Shown here: positions 8,160 through 16,325 of the stretch, one piece after another | How positions within the stretch are numbered: position 1 is the stretch's first letter | Layout: every line of letters begins with the position of its first letter | Assembly (NCBI GenBank): GCA_018399995.1 | Contig: JAGYMU010000012.1 | Span: forward strand, 1 to 33,234 | Source: Halanaerobiales bacterium | Lineage (GTDB): Bacteria > Bacillota > Halanaerobiia > Halanaerobiales > M55B127 | DNA length: 33,234 nt | Direction: 5' to 3' | Notes under the pieces: model-generated | What the model saw: only the letters and a program-made list of their open reading frames with translations | Database searches by the model: none | What the model was told of the DNA's origin: nothing | Program-made: the position numbers and the translations under genes

Positions 8160-9398
8160 ATGGAGCTATTAATCAAAAATTGTCGTTTAAAACAAGAGGG
8201 TAAATTACAGGATATCTTAATAAATGAGGGCAAGATCAAAAAGATTGCTGATAAAATTGATATAGAGACAGAAAAAATAATAGATGCAGAGGGCAACTTT
8301 GTTGCCCCTGCTTTTATTGAACCTCATATCCATCTAGATAAGATATTTATCTCAGATGTTGTGCGTCCTAATAAAACAGGCACATTAGAGGAAGCGATAG
8401 AAATTATCTGGGAAAAGAAGAAAAATTATACTATCGAAGATATTGTAGAAAGAGCAGGTAAAGCTATAAAACTGGCAGCCAAAAATGGAACAACAAGAAT
8501 GAGGACACATGTTGATATTGATACTATTGTTGGGTTGACATCCTTAAAAGGGGTTGTTGAAGCCCGTAAAAAGTATTCGGATATAATGGATATTGAAATT
8601 ATATCTTTTCCTCAGGAAGGTATTATTCAGGATCCTGGTACTGAAGAATTAATGTGGGAAGCGATGGAAAATGGTGCAGATATTGTCGGTGGAATGCCCG
8701 CAAATGAAAAAAACCCAGAAGATAGTATGAAACATATAGAGATTGCTTTTGAAATAGCAAAAGAATATGATGCAGATATTGATATGCATATAGATGAAAC
8801 CGATGATCCCTTTTACCGTACTTTAGAAATGTTGGCTGATAAAACGATTGAATACGGCTGGAAAGGCAGAGTTACAGCCGGTCATACATGTGCACTAGCA
8901 GCTTATGATGATCATTATGCTGAATATGTAATGGATAAGGTAAAAGAGGCGGGCCTGCACATTATAATAAATCCGGTAACAAATTTAATGTTGCAGGGTC
9001 GTTTAGATGATCAACCGATCAGAAGAGGCATAACAAGGGTTAAAGAGCTTTTAGCAAAAGGTGTGAATATCAGCTATGGTCAGGATTGTGTTAAGGATAC
9101 ATTTTATCCCTTTGGACAGTGTGACCTTATGGAGGTTGGTTTGATTGCAGCTCATGCGGCTCATATGAGCCTGCCGGAAGAAATAGAAGAGGTGTTCAAT
9201 ATGGTTACCTATAATGCAGCCAAGATATTGGGCCTTAATAATTACGGTATAAAAGAGGGCAATTTAGCTGATTTAGTAATATTTAATGCTGAGTCTACTG
9301 CTGATGCTATTCGACGCCAGCCTGATAGAAAATATGTTATAAAAGAAGGCAAAATTATTGCTGAGTCTTCATCAAATTCAAAATTATATAGAGGGTGA
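8160..9398 (+). CDS. codA: CodA-family cytosine deaminase-like amidohydrolase
   Basis: A 412-residue metal-dependent amidohydrolase. The visible metal and active-site residues are HxH in EPHIHLDK (His56, His58), MHIDE (His210, Glu213), AGHT (His242) and the metal aspartate in GQDC (Asp309). FPQEGI corresponds to the substrate-binding glutamine of E. coli CodA. Where E. coli CodA has GHDD, this protein has GQDC: the residue equivalent to Asp314, near the pyrimidine C5 edge, is Cys310. CodA converts cytosine to uracil and E. coli CodA also deaminates isoguanine to xanthine. The substitution means the substrate here could differ. It overlaps or abuts the downstream hydroxylase gene, so the two enzymes probably act in one pathway. 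Confidence 0.82.
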   Translation: MELLIKNCRLKQEGKLQDILINEGKIKKIADKIDIETEKIIDAEGNFVAPAFIEPHIHLDKIFISDVVRPNKTGTLEEAIEIIWEKKKNYTIEDIVERAGKAIKLAAKNGTTRMRTHVDIDTIVGLTSLKGVVEARKKYSDIMDIEIISFPQEGIIQDPGTEELMWEAMENGADIVGGMPANEKNPEDSMKHIEIAFEIAKEYDADIDMHIDETDDPFYRTLEMLADKTIEYGWKGRVTAGHTCALAAYDDHYAEYVMDKVKEAGLHIIINPVTNLMLQGRLDDQPIRRGITRVKELLAKGVNISYGQDCVKDTFYPFGQCDLMEVGLIAAHAAHMSLPEEIEEVFNMVTYNAAKILGLNNYGIKEGNLADLVIFNAESTADAIRRQPDRKYVIKEGKIIAESSSNSKLYRG

Positions 9399-9403
9399 GC
9401 CAT

Positions 9404-11734
9404 ATGGTAGATATTCCACAGGTTGAAAATAGAATAGATGCAAACAAGAAAATATCAGGAGAAGCCGAGTTCATAGATGATATATCTTTTTCTAATATGC
9501 TGCATGCATTGGTTCTTAGATCACCGCATGCCCATGCAGAAATATTAGCCATAGATATTAATGAGGTTCAAAAATTAGAAGGTATTGAAAAGGTAATCAC
9601 GGGTCGTGATATTAAAGATGAAATAATAAATATTGATATAGGAGATCATTATCCTTTAGCAGTTGATAAAGTTCGGTTTGAAGGAGAACCGGTTGCAGTA
9701 GTTTTAGCACAGGATAAATGGCAGGCCAAGAAGGCGCTAAATTCAATAAAGGTTGAATATAATGTACTGCCCCATACTGTTAAAGCTAGAGAGGCTATCA
9801 AAGAGGACAGTCCCTTAATCCATCCAGATCAAGATCAATATAATAGACATCTGGATACTAATCATCATCCTAATTCCAATATCTTCAGACACTACAAATT
9901 AAGAAAGGGCAATATAGAAAAAGCATTTAAAAAGGCAGATAAGGTTATTGAAAATAGATTTGATTACCCACAAAGATCCCATACACAGATGGAAACACAT
10001 GGGGCGATTGCAAAATGGACTTCTGATCAGGAAATGATAATGTATGCAAGCACTCAATCGCCCTTTTTTGTAAGGACTGCGATTGCAGATATGTTCAAAG
10101 TGAAGGCAACCGATATTATTGTAAAATCAGGTTATCTTGGTGGGGGGTTTGGCGGCAAGTCAGACGTTTCGATAGAACCATTAACAGCTTTTGCTGCAAG
10201 ATTTGTACCCAATAAATATGTTAAACTCAAACTCACGAGAGAAGAGGCTTTTAATGCATCTTTGATTGCCAGAGGTGCTGAAGTAGAATTGAAAACAGCT
10301 GTAAGAAAAGATGGCAAGATACTGGGTGAAAAGGCCAAAATCTACTTTAGTTCAGGGGCCTATGGTTCAACTTCGGTGCATATTGTAACGGCGGCCGGTC
10401 ACAATTGCACAGGACCCTATGAAATTGACAATATAGAGGTAGATTCATATGGGGTTTACACCAACACACCACCGGTCGGGGCATTCAGGGGCTATGGGCA
10501 TCCTGAGGTGCATTGGGCTAAAGAAAGGCAGATTCATATTATTGCTAATGAATTAGGTTTAGATGAAGATGAAATACGGATCAAAAACATGTTAAAGCCC
10601 GGTTCAATTAATGCCCTGGGTCAAAAAATTGAAAAGGAAAATGGTGATCTTTTAGGCTGTTATAAAAAGATAAGAGAGAGGTTGGATGAAATAGAGATCA
10701 ACCAAAAACCCCATAAGGTTTATGGGAAGGGAATTGCAGCGATTATGAAGTCTCCTGTGATGCCCACTAATTCCGCGGCATCTGCTACCTTAAGATTTAA
10801 CGAAGAAGGAACCGTTGATATTGCATGCAGCGGTTCTGAAATGGGGCAGGGCACAAAAACTGCTATGCAACAGATTGCCTCTGCCGCTTTAAAACTACCC
10901 TTAGATAAGGTGAAAATAAAAGAGGATATTAGTACTGATAATTCTCCTTATGGGTGGCAGACTATAGGTAGCACAACAACTTGGAAAGCAGGACGTGCCA
11001 TCATGGATGCTGTTAGAAAAGCCATTGATAAATTAAAAGAAAATGCATCTTTAGTGTTAGATGTAAATAAAGAAGATCTCGAGTATAGAGGAAATAAAAT
11101 TGTTTTATCGGAAAATGAAGATTTATTTGTAAATACTGATCAAATCTGTTTTGGTTATTTACATGATAATGGTCTAGTAAAGGGTGAACCAGTCCAAACT
11201 TATGGTACTTACATGCCCAAGGGTTTAACCTATACCGATCCAAAAACAGGCCAGGGTAATGCCGCTGCTGAATGGACATTTGGGGCTCAGGGTGTGGTTG
11301 TAGAGATCGATAAGGAAACCGGTGAACTGAAATTATTAAATATGATGATGGCTATTGATGCCGGTAAAGTTATCAACCCAAAACTGGCCCGAGGCCAGGT
11401 AATAGGAGGAATGGTTCAGGAGATGGGCGGGGCATTAACAGAAGAATTGAGATATGGAAAAGATGGACAAATGAGAAACAATAGTTTTACAGATTATAAG
11501 ATCCCTACTCCTCTCGATTTATATGATACAGATTTTGATGTATACTTTTTTGAAACCCCGGAACCGATTGGTCCTTTTGGAGCTAGAGGTATTGCCGAAC
11601 ATGGGACGGTCGGTATTGCACCTGCCTTTGGGAATGCAATTAGTAATGCTTTAGGAATTGAATTGTTCAAGCTTCCTTTAAGCAACCAAAAAATCTTTTT
11701 GAATATGAACAAAGAAGGTGATTTATATGTTTAA
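9404..11734 (+). CDS. xdhA: Xanthine dehydrogenase-family molybdenum-binding subunit
   Basis: The large catalytic subunit of a molybdenum hydroxylase, 776 residues. The N-terminal Ald_Xan_dh_C domain spans about residues 15-130 and the molybdopterin-binding domains follow. Visible motifs are GGGFGGK (from about residue 246), GAFRGYGHPE, SEMGQGTKTAMQQIA and the catalytic-glutamate motif GARGIAEHG with Glu732. Such enzymes hydroxylate electron-poor carbons of purines, pyrimidines and other N-heterocycles using water. I chose ATG 9404, preceded by AGAGGGTGAG. An in-frame GTG at 9395 overlaps the deaminase stop. The gene overlaps the FAD subunit by 8 bp. The exact substrate (xanthine, uracil or another heterocycle) cannot be read from the sequence. 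No XdhC-type cofactor sulfurase chaperone is encoded next to it. Confidence 0.9.
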   Translation: MVDIPQVENRIDANKKISGEAEFIDDISFSNMLHALVLRSPHAHAEILAIDINEVQKLEGIEKVITGRDIKDEIINIDIGDHYPLAVDKVRFEGEPVAVVLAQDKWQAKKALNSIKVEYNVLPHTVKAREAIKEDSPLIHPDQDQYNRHLDTNHHPNSNIFRHYKLRKGNIEKAFKKADKVIENRFDYPQRSHTQMETHGAIAKWTSDQEMIMYASTQSPFFVRTAIADMFKVKATDIIVKSGYLGGGFGGKSDVSIEPLTAFAARFVPNKYVKLKLTREEAFNASLIARGAEVELKTAVRKDGKILGEKAKIYFSSGAYGSTSVHIVTAAGHNCTGPYEIDNIEVDSYGVYTNTPPVGAFRGYGHPEVHWAKERQIHIIANELGLDEDEIRIKNMLKPGSINALGQKIEKENGDLLGCYKKIRERLDEIEINQKPHKVYGKGIAAIMKSPVMPTNSAASATLRFNEEGTVDIACSGSEMGQGTKTAMQQIASAALKLPLDKVKIKEDISTDNSPYGWQTIGSTTTWKAGRAIMDAVRKAIDKLKENASLVLDVNKEDLEYRGNKIVLSENEDLFVNTDQICFGYLHDNGLVKGEPVQTYGTYMPKGLTYTDPKTGQGNAAAEWTFGAQGVVVEIDKETGELKLLNMMMAIDAGKVINPKLARGQVIGGMVQEMGGALTEELRYGKDGQMRNNSFTDYKIPTPLDLYDTDFDVYFFETPEPIGPFGARGIAEHGTVGIAPAFGNAISNALGIELFKLPLSNQKIFLNMNKEGDLYV

Positions 11735-12584
11735 TCCCTTTGTTTATAAAAGACCTAATAATTTAGAGCAGGTTTTTACACTATTAGATCAAAATGAAGA
11801 TGTGAAAATCATTGCAGGAGGTACTGATCTGCTTGTCAAATTACGAGAAGCGGATAGATCACCTGAACTATTAGTAGACATTAAAGATTTAGAAAAACTA
11901 AAAGGTATTAAAAAAAATAAAAATGAAATTAAAATAGGGGCCTTAACAACTATAACTGAAATCAAAGAGAGCAAGTTAATCAAAGATGAATTTGATGCCC
12001 TCTACCAGGCGGCAAGTCAATTTGGGTGTTATGAAATAAGGAATAGAGCTACAATTGGTGGTAATGTCGTTCATGCTTCTCCAGGTGCTGAATTTGGTGT
12101 GGTACTTTTTGCTCTCAATGCTGAGGTTGAAGTTGTGGGGAAAAGGGATGTAAAAAGGATGCCTATTAAAGAATTTTTATATGATGTCGGAAGTGTAAAA
12201 CTAAATAATGAGTTGTTAAAATCCATCATCATTAAAAACAAACCGGATTTAAAGAGCAGTTACCATAGAATAAGCAGGGTAAAAGGAATGGATTTGGCTT
12301 TGGTAAATGCGGCTTTGGTAAAAGATGATAAAGCCCAATATACCTCTTATTTTGGTGCTGTGGCTAGAACTCCTTACAATAACAACAAAGTAGATGAGTT
12401 ATTGAGCCAATCGAATTTAAATAAAGCTTTATTTGTAAAAATACAGAAAATAGTTGATGAGAGTATATCACCGAGAGCAACAAGCTTACGAGCAAGCCCA
12501 GAGTATAAAAAGAAAATGGTTGTTAGCTTACTCAAAAAATGCTTACGCGATATTGGTGAAATTGGAGATGATATCGATGGCTAA
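11727..12584 (+). CDS. xdhB: Xanthine dehydrogenase-family FAD-binding subunit
   Basis: A 285-residue FAD subunit that passes electrons from the iron-sulfur centres to the acceptor. The PCMH-type FAD domain shows IAGGTDLLVKLR (residues about 32-43) and RATIGGNVVHASPGAE (about 108-123). The CO dehydrogenase flavoprotein C-terminal domain follows from about residue 170. ATG 11727 is preceded by GAAGGTG and lies inside the 3' end of the Mo subunit gene (overlap ATGTTTAA). It ends inside the 2Fe-2S subunit gene with an equivalent overlap (ATGGCTAA), pointing to translational coupling of the three subunits. Confidence 0.92.
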   Translation: MFNPFVYKRPNNLEQVFTLLDQNEDVKIIAGGTDLLVKLREADRSPELLVDIKDLEKLKGIKKNKNEIKIGALTTITEIKESKLIKDEFDALYQAASQFGCYEIRNRATIGGNVVHASPGAEFGVVLFALNAEVEVVGKRDVKRMPIKEFLYDVGSVKLNNELLKSIIIKNKPDLKSSYHRISRVKGMDLALVNAALVKDDKAQYTSYFGAVARTPYNNNKVDELLSQSNLNKALFVKIQKIVDESISPRATSLRASPEYKKKMVVSLLKKCLRDIGEIGDDIDG

Positions 12585-13032
12585 AACAATAAATACAATA
12601 ATTAACAATGAAAAACATGAAATAGAAGTTCCTTATCAGATGAGTCTTTTAGAGTTATTGAGAGAAGAATTAAATATGACCGGAACCAAAGAAGGTTGTG
12701 GCAATGGAGAATGTGGAGCCTGCACTGTATTATTAGATGATCTTCCTGTGCGCAGCTGTATAATACTTGCCCATGAGATTGATCAAAAAGAGGTGGTTAC
12801 AATAGAAGGTCTCAAAAATACAGGCGATTATGAAAAGATTAAAGAGGTCTTTATGGCTGAAGATGCTGTACAATGTGGTTTTTGCACCCCTGGTTTTGTG
12901 ATGGCTGTAAAAGCTCTTTTGAATAGAACTAAATATCCTAATGATCAAGATATTAAAGAGGCTTTAGGCGGTCATCTATGCCGCTGTACAGGATATGAAG
13001 CTATTCATAAAGCGGTTAAAAGGTTAGTATAA
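12577..13032 (+). CDS. xdhC: Xanthine dehydrogenase-family 2Fe-2S subunit
   Basis: A 151-residue protein carrying two 2Fe-2S clusters. A plant-ferredoxin-type N-terminal domain contains GCGNGECGACTV plus a fourth cysteine in VRSC. An alpha-helical C-terminal domain contains CGFCTPGF and, 31 residues on, CRCTG. It shuttles electrons from molybdenum to FAD. The open frame extends further upstream, but ATG 12577 is the family start and has GGAG upstream. It overlaps the FAD gene by 8 bp. It is the last gene of the cassette and is followed by a strong terminator. The symbol follows E. coli naming; it is not the unrelated XdhC/MocA maturation factor. Confidence 0.94.
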   Translation: MAKTINTIINNEKHEIEVPYQMSLLELLREELNMTGTKEGCGNGECGACTVLLDDLPVRSCIILAHEIDQKEVVTIEGLKNTGDYEKIKEVFMAEDAVQCGFCTPGFVMAVKALLNRTKYPNDQDIKEALGGHLCRCTGYEAIHKAVKRLV

Positions 13033-13053
13033 TAAAAAAGATATGTTATAAGT

Positions 13054-13081
13054 AAAAAAGGCCCTATATAGGGTCTTTTTT
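13054..13081 (+). terminator. Intrinsic terminator closing the molybdenum hydroxylase cassette
   Basis: AAAAAGGCCCTAT and ATAGGGTCTTTTT form a near-perfect hairpin with a U-tract, 21 bp after the 2Fe-2S subunit stop codon. Confidence 0.9.
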
Positions 13082-13087
13082 ACTGTT

Positions 13088-13116
13088 TTGACTTTATACT
13101 ATAATTACTGTAAAAT
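13088..13116 (+). promoter_or_regulatory. Promoter of rph-rdgB
   Basis: TTGACT (13088-13093), a 17-nt spacer and TAAAAT (13111-13116), 40 bp before the rph start and just after the preceding terminator. Confidence 0.7.
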
Positions 13117-13156
13117 TAAGACACAGATATAAAGATACATTATTAGGAGGAATACT

Positions 13157-13885
13157 ATGAGCAATAACAGAATAGATGATCGCGATAATAATGAGATAAG
13201 AGAAACCGAATTTCAAAGAAATTATACCAAATATGCAGAAGGTTCTGTACTTGTAACTACAGGTGATACAAAAGTAATATGTACAGTTTCAGTTGAAGAT
13301 AGTGTACCATATTTTTTAAGAGGCCAAAACAAGGGTTGGTTAACTGCTGAATATTCTTTGCTTCCCAGGTCAACGCAGTCTAGAACTATTAGAGAAGCTG
13401 CTAAGGGTAAAAGAAGTGGGAGGACTAGAGAAATTCAAAGACTTATTGGACGTTCGCTAAGAGCGGTAATAGATTTGAAAATGATTGGGGAAAGGACAAT
13501 TTGGGTTGACTGTGATGTTATTCAGGCAGATGGTGGCACAAGAACTGCTTCAATTACTGGTGCTTTTGTTGCTTTATATGATGCAGTACAGTATATGATA
13601 GAAAAAGAGATGATAAGTGAATCCCCTCTGAAAGGTTTTGCAGCAGCAACCAGTGTTGGCATAGTAAAGGGAGAGTATTTACTTGATCTATGTTATCCAG
13701 AAGATGCTAATGCCCAGGTTGATATGAATATAGTGATGGAAGAATCAGGTGAAATAATTGAAATACAGGGTACCGCAGAACAGGATACGTTCACAAGAGA
13801 AGAGATGAATAAATTTCTCGACCTGGCTGAAAAAGGTATAAACAAGTTAATCGAGAAACAAAAACAATGTTTAGGACTAACATAA
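13157..13885 (+). CDS. rph: Ribonuclease PH
   Basis: A phosphate-dependent 3'-5' exoribonuclease that trims tRNA 3' ends. The 242-residue product covers the full family length. Visible features are the N-terminal RxDxRxxNEIR motif, [13 protein letters not shown], the signature segment [36 protein letters not shown] split over residues about 70-105, [19 protein letters not shown] and the C-terminal [20 protein letters not shown] 13157 follows AGGAGGAA. Its stop codon abuts the start of rdgB with no gap. It has its own promoter, apparently needed because a cassette separates it from murI. Confidence 0.96.
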   Translation: MSNNRIDDRDNNEIRETEFQRNYTKYAEGSVLVTTGDTKVICTVSVEDSVPYFLRGQNKGWLTAEYSLLPRSTQSRTIREAAKGKRSGRTREIQRLIGRSLRAVIDLKMIGERTIWVDCDVIQADGGTRTASITGAFVALYDAVQYMIEKEMISESPLKGFAAATSVGIVKGEYLLDLCYPEDANAQVDMNIVMEESGEIIEIQGTAEQDTFTREEMNKFLDLAEKGINKLIEKQKQCLGLT

Positions 13886-14485
13886 ATGAAAAGAAAATTA
13901 TTGATTGCAAGTTCAAACAAGGGAAAGATAATAGAAATAAGAGATCATTTTAAGGAACTGGACTTTGAATTTGTGACTTTAGAAGAATTTGATAATCTCA
14001 ATGAAGTTGTGGAAGATGGAGCAAGTCTTAAAGAAAACGCCCTTAAAAAAGCCAGAGATAGAGCTGAAAAGACCAACTTATTAACTTTAGCGGATGATAC
14101 TGGTCTTCAAGTAGATTACTTAAATGGTGAACCTGGTATTCATTCTGCCCGATTTGCCCATAAAAATGCTACATATGAGGAAAATAATGAAAAGCTTATA
14201 GAATTACTAAAAGGTGTTGAATATGAAAAAAGATATGCTCAATTTACTACAGTGGTTGCAGTTATAGATCCTCGTAAAAACGAGGAATTCACGGTTATCG
14301 GGTACTGTAAAGGTTATATCTTGGATGAAAGAAGAGGTAATAGGGGTTTTGGATATGATCCATTATTTTATGTGCCAGAATATAATAAAACATTTGCTGA
14401 AATGTCAGTAGAATTAAAAAATAAGATCAGCCATAGAGCATATGCTTTAGAAAAGATGAAAAAGGTATTAAAAGCAAGATATTAA
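13886..14485 (+). CDS. rdgB: XTP/dITP diphosphatase (RdgB/HAM1 family)
   Basis: A 199-residue house-cleaning pyrophosphatase that hydrolyses XTP, ITP and dITP to monophosphates. The family signature is complete: N-terminal LLIASSNKGKIIEI, the acidic TLADDTGLQVDYLNGEPGIHSARFA core and FGYDPLFYVPEYNKTFAEMSVELKNKISHRAYALEKM. It starts directly after the rph stop codon, with its Shine-Dalgarno region inside rph, so it is cotranscribed with rph. The rph-rdgB pairing is conserved in Firmicutes. Confidence 0.96.
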   Translation: MKRKLLIASSNKGKIIEIRDHFKELDFEFVTLEEFDNLNEVVEDGASLKENALKKARDRAEKTNLLTLADDTGLQVDYLNGEPGIHSARFAHKNATYEENNEKLIELLKGVEYEKRYAQFTTVVAVIDPRKNEEFTVIGYCKGYILDERRGNRGFGYDPLFYVPEYNKTFAEMSVELKNKISHRAYALEKMKKVLKARY

Positions 14486-14548
14486 GAGTATAAAGTATTT
14501 AATCTTCTCTAAAAGCATTTAATGAGTAATAATCAATAGTTGAATATT

Positions 14549-14577
14549 TTGACCAATGCCTAAATATAAGTTATACT
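14549..14577 (+). promoter_or_regulatory. Promoter of the tRNA-Gly/tRNA-Arg unit
   Basis: TTGACC (14549-14554), a 17-nt spacer and TATACT (14572-14577), about 30 bp before tRNA-Gly. Confidence 0.75.
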
Positions 14578-14606
14578 AATATTTGTTGTAAGAAAAAAAC
14601 GTGTGA

Positions 14607-14683
14607 GCGGGAGTAGCTCAGTTGGCTAGAGCATCAGCCTTCCAAGCTGAGGGTCGCGGGTTCGAGCCCCGTTTCCCGCTCCA
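14607..14683 (+). tRNA. tRNA-Gly (anticodon TCC)
   Basis: The acceptor stem GCGGGAG pairs with TTCCCGC. There is a D-arm AGCTCAGTTGGCTAGAGC, anticodon loop CTTCCAA giving anticodon TCC, T-arm GGTTCGAGCCCC, discriminator T, and an encoded CCA end. Confidence 0.96.
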
Positions 14684-14693
14684 TTAATAATAT

Positions 14694-14771
<78 letters not shown>

Positions 14772-14798
14772 TTTATAATCATTGATATGAAAAAGATT

Positions 14799-14827
14799 AA
14801 AGCCCTTCTTAATTGAAGGTCTTTTTG
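14799..14827 (+). terminator. Intrinsic terminator after tRNA-Arg
   Basis: AAAGCCCTTC at 14799-14808 pairs with GAAGGTCTTT (one mismatch), 6-nt loop, then TTTTT. It overlaps the last codons of the integrase remnant on the other strand. Confidence 0.8.
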
Positions 14828-15045
14828 TTATTTATATGTCTACCGGTGCCGAAAACTTTTTGATTTTTTTTTATTATCTTATCTAATATATCTACAGCCT
14901 TGTTTTGGACATTAAAATCATTATGAATATATATTTCTACAGAAGTAGATATTTTCGCATGGCCTGACATAACCTAAACAATATTTATAGGTACTCCATT
15001 TTTGATAGTTATTATAGTCAAAATATGTTAAATCACATTATAAAG
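14809..15045 (-). pseudogene. C-terminal remnant of a tyrosine recombinase/phage integrase
   Basis: Read on the minus strand, 15010-14809 gives KNGVPINIV, a stop, then VMSGHAKISTSVEIYIHNDF and NVQNKAVDILDKII, ending at TAA 14811-14809. This is the end of a Tn916/phage-type tyrosine integrase. GHAKIST holds the last catalytic histidine region, and IYIH holds the nucleophilic tyrosine. A TAG stands where the family usually has glutamine before the GH motif. Further upstream, C-D-L-T-Y in another frame recalls the HDLRH motif, so frameshifts are present too. The bulk of the gene is lost. Its place, 38 bp from the tRNA-Arg 3' end and reading toward it, is the usual position of an integrase in a tRNA-targeting element. 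Confidence 0.85.
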
Positions 15046-15256
15046 ATAAAAGAGAAGATACAAAGAGGTTATCAATATCTTTTAATTAGTAAGTGCAGGT
15101 CCGAGTCCCCTTTATATAACCCCCAAGCATATTATAACAGAGAAAACCTGTCGTCAACCTTAAAAATTGAGGCAGGTCTTTTTGACTTCTATTTTGTTAT
15201 ATAGTCAAATTCAGTCAATTATATATATTTTTTTGTTCAAGAGTTCAAATTAATTA
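15045..15256. other. Non-coding stretch inside the fossil element
   Basis: No gene is visible. It contains a T-arm-like string GGTCCGAGTCCCC at about 15098-15110 that is not part of any foldable tRNA, and an imperfect hairpin terminator at 15146-15183 (ACCTG and CAGGT, inner TCAA/TTGA, then TTTTT). Confidence 0.4.
15146..15183 (+). terminator. Imperfect terminator-like hairpin
   Basis: ACCTG (15146-15150) with CAGGT (15173-15177) and an inner TCAA/TTGA stem, followed by CTTTTT. The gene it once served is not recognisable. Confidence 0.45.
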
Positions 15257-15735
15257 TTAGATTTGTTCGCAAAATATGTCATCGATATACCATCGATTAA
15301 TATAATAAGTATATCCACCAAAAGCTCAGGCAATCTCAAGCCTTTTTCCAGAAAGAGCACTCAAATCTACTATAACCGTATCAAAAATATTGCCTGTTGG
15401 TAGTATAGACCATTTTGTTTGCCAAGTATCCTCACCCTCAAGCTGTGTTTCTACTTTAAGTGTATACGAATGATCATATTGATCATTAACGGAGTGTTTA
15501 AACTTTAGCTGTAGATTGCCTGCCTAAGAAGCATTTAAATAATTAGTGGAAACCTAAACTGATCATTAGTCTGACTACCATCTACAAATTTTAGTTCTGA
15601 CTTTTCTCCCCTAGCATAACTAGAGGCAATGTCTACAAACCATCTATCTTTATTTACGATTCCAACCAGCAGGTAAAGTATCCGAAACAATTGAAAAGTT
15701 TTCTTTCAACAAAATAATATTACTGAAAGTTATTC
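15257..15735 (-). pseudogene. Decayed secreted-protein fragment with a choice-of-anchor J / MAM-like domain
   Basis: Three minus-strand frames, broken by at least two frameshifts and several stops, join into one recognisable beta-sandwich domain. In order they give LLKENFSIVSDTLPAGWN, then DRWFVDIASSYARGEKSEL, then LQLKFKHSVNDQYDHSYTLKVE with DTWQTKWSILPTGN and VIVDLSALSGKRLEIA, a stop, and finally YINRWYIDDI. This matches the usual flow of choice-of-anchor J-type domains in secreted proteins such as immune-inhibitor-A-like metalloproteases: FESGxLPxGW, STDGGxTWxxxWS, TVDLSxxxGxxxxI and DDWYIDDV. It begins just after the domain VI end of a group II intron remnant on the same strand. The function of the original gene is unknown. 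Confidence 0.75.
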
Positions 15736-15880
15736 CATTTCTACCTATCCTTAAGAGGATTTCGGTAGACTTTCACCGTACGGGCGGTTTTTACCGTATA
15801 CGGCGATCCATTAGCATAAAAAGTAGGAATAATACAGAAGATTGGGGATCTCTTGATATAAGAATGCTTAAATACCTTCT
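15736..15880 (-). mobile_element. 3' end of a group II intron (domains V and VI), class C-like, decayed
   Basis: On the minus strand 15805-15774 folds as domain V. The lower stem CGCCGTAT pairs with GTACGGTG, followed by the two-base bulge and a short upper stem with a decayed AAAA loop in place of GAAA. The CGC triad is the form seen in class C introns. Domain VI follows as CTACC/GGTAG with ATCC/GGAT (15768-15741). Upstream sequence (to about 15880) aligns base by base with the plus-strand copy at 17217-17300. No reverse transcriptase domain remains. The flanking exon is the secreted-protein pseudogene. Confidence 0.75.
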
Positions 15881-15962
15881 TTTCTATAATTTTTAAAAAT
15901 ATTTTTCAATTATTTATTCAAGTTGTATTTTAAAAATACTTTTTTCATATAGAATAAAAAGA

Positions 15963-16006
15963 CCCTCTATAAAAGATTAAGTATATGGGGGATCTAATAT
16001 AGAGGG
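15963..16006. repeat. Long-loop inverted repeat
   Basis: CCCTCTATA (15963-15971) and TATAGAGGG (15998-16006) are perfect complements around a 26-nt loop. It could be an end-repeat or terminator of a lost gene. No ORF adjoins it. Confidence 0.45.
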
Positions 16007-16071
16007 CTATGATAATAACTTTATTATTGAATATAAATAGGAAATATCCTTCTTGAATTATAACAAAATCA

Positions 16072-16100
16072 TTGACATAAAATTTGAATTATGTTAATAT
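16072..16100 (+). promoter_or_regulatory. Consensus sigma-A promoter without an adjacent gene
   Basis: TTGACA (16072-16077), a 17-nt spacer and TAATAT (16095-16100). The next gene downstream is tRNA-His, 226 bp away, with the tRNA-Arg fragment in between. It may drive tRNA-His or an unannotated transcript. Confidence 0.65.
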
Positions 16101-16256
16101 ATTTAAGGTAGGAATACAGAAGAAAATAAGTGCCAAGTGGTTCTGAAAATGTGTAAAACTGCGTATAATTGTTACTAAATAAAAATTTCAATATTACTCA
16201 TTAGACCTGTTATATAAGGGAGTATAGCAAATTTGTAAAAGACCGTATAATTTTTT

Positions 16257-16308
16257 AACGGGACTTCTAGTATGTAAGCCAGAGGTCAAATCCTTTTAGG
16301 TGTATAAT
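16257..16308 (+). pseudogene. Decayed copy of the tRNA-Arg 3' half (probable old attachment site)
   Basis: From GGACTTCTA at 16261 the sequence follows the anticodon arm, variable loop, T-arm and acceptor 3' strand of tRNA-Arg (14724-14771), with about 37 of 48 positions identical. Most differences are C-to-T or G-to-A. The 5' half is absent. A 3'-half tRNA copy on the far side of an integrase remnant is the expected outcome of site-specific integration into tRNA-Arg. Confidence 0.75.
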
Positions 16309-16325
16309 TTATAAATTTTTATCAT

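Noticed and set aside
10132-11712. Minus-strand frames antisense to the Mo hydroxylase gene
   Set aside because: They have no ribosome binding sites or recognisable products and lie opposite a clear conserved gene.
15095-15115. T-arm-like string GGTCCGAGTCCCC
   Set aside because: No anticodon arm or acceptor partner can be folded around it, so I do not call a tRNA or a second attachment site.
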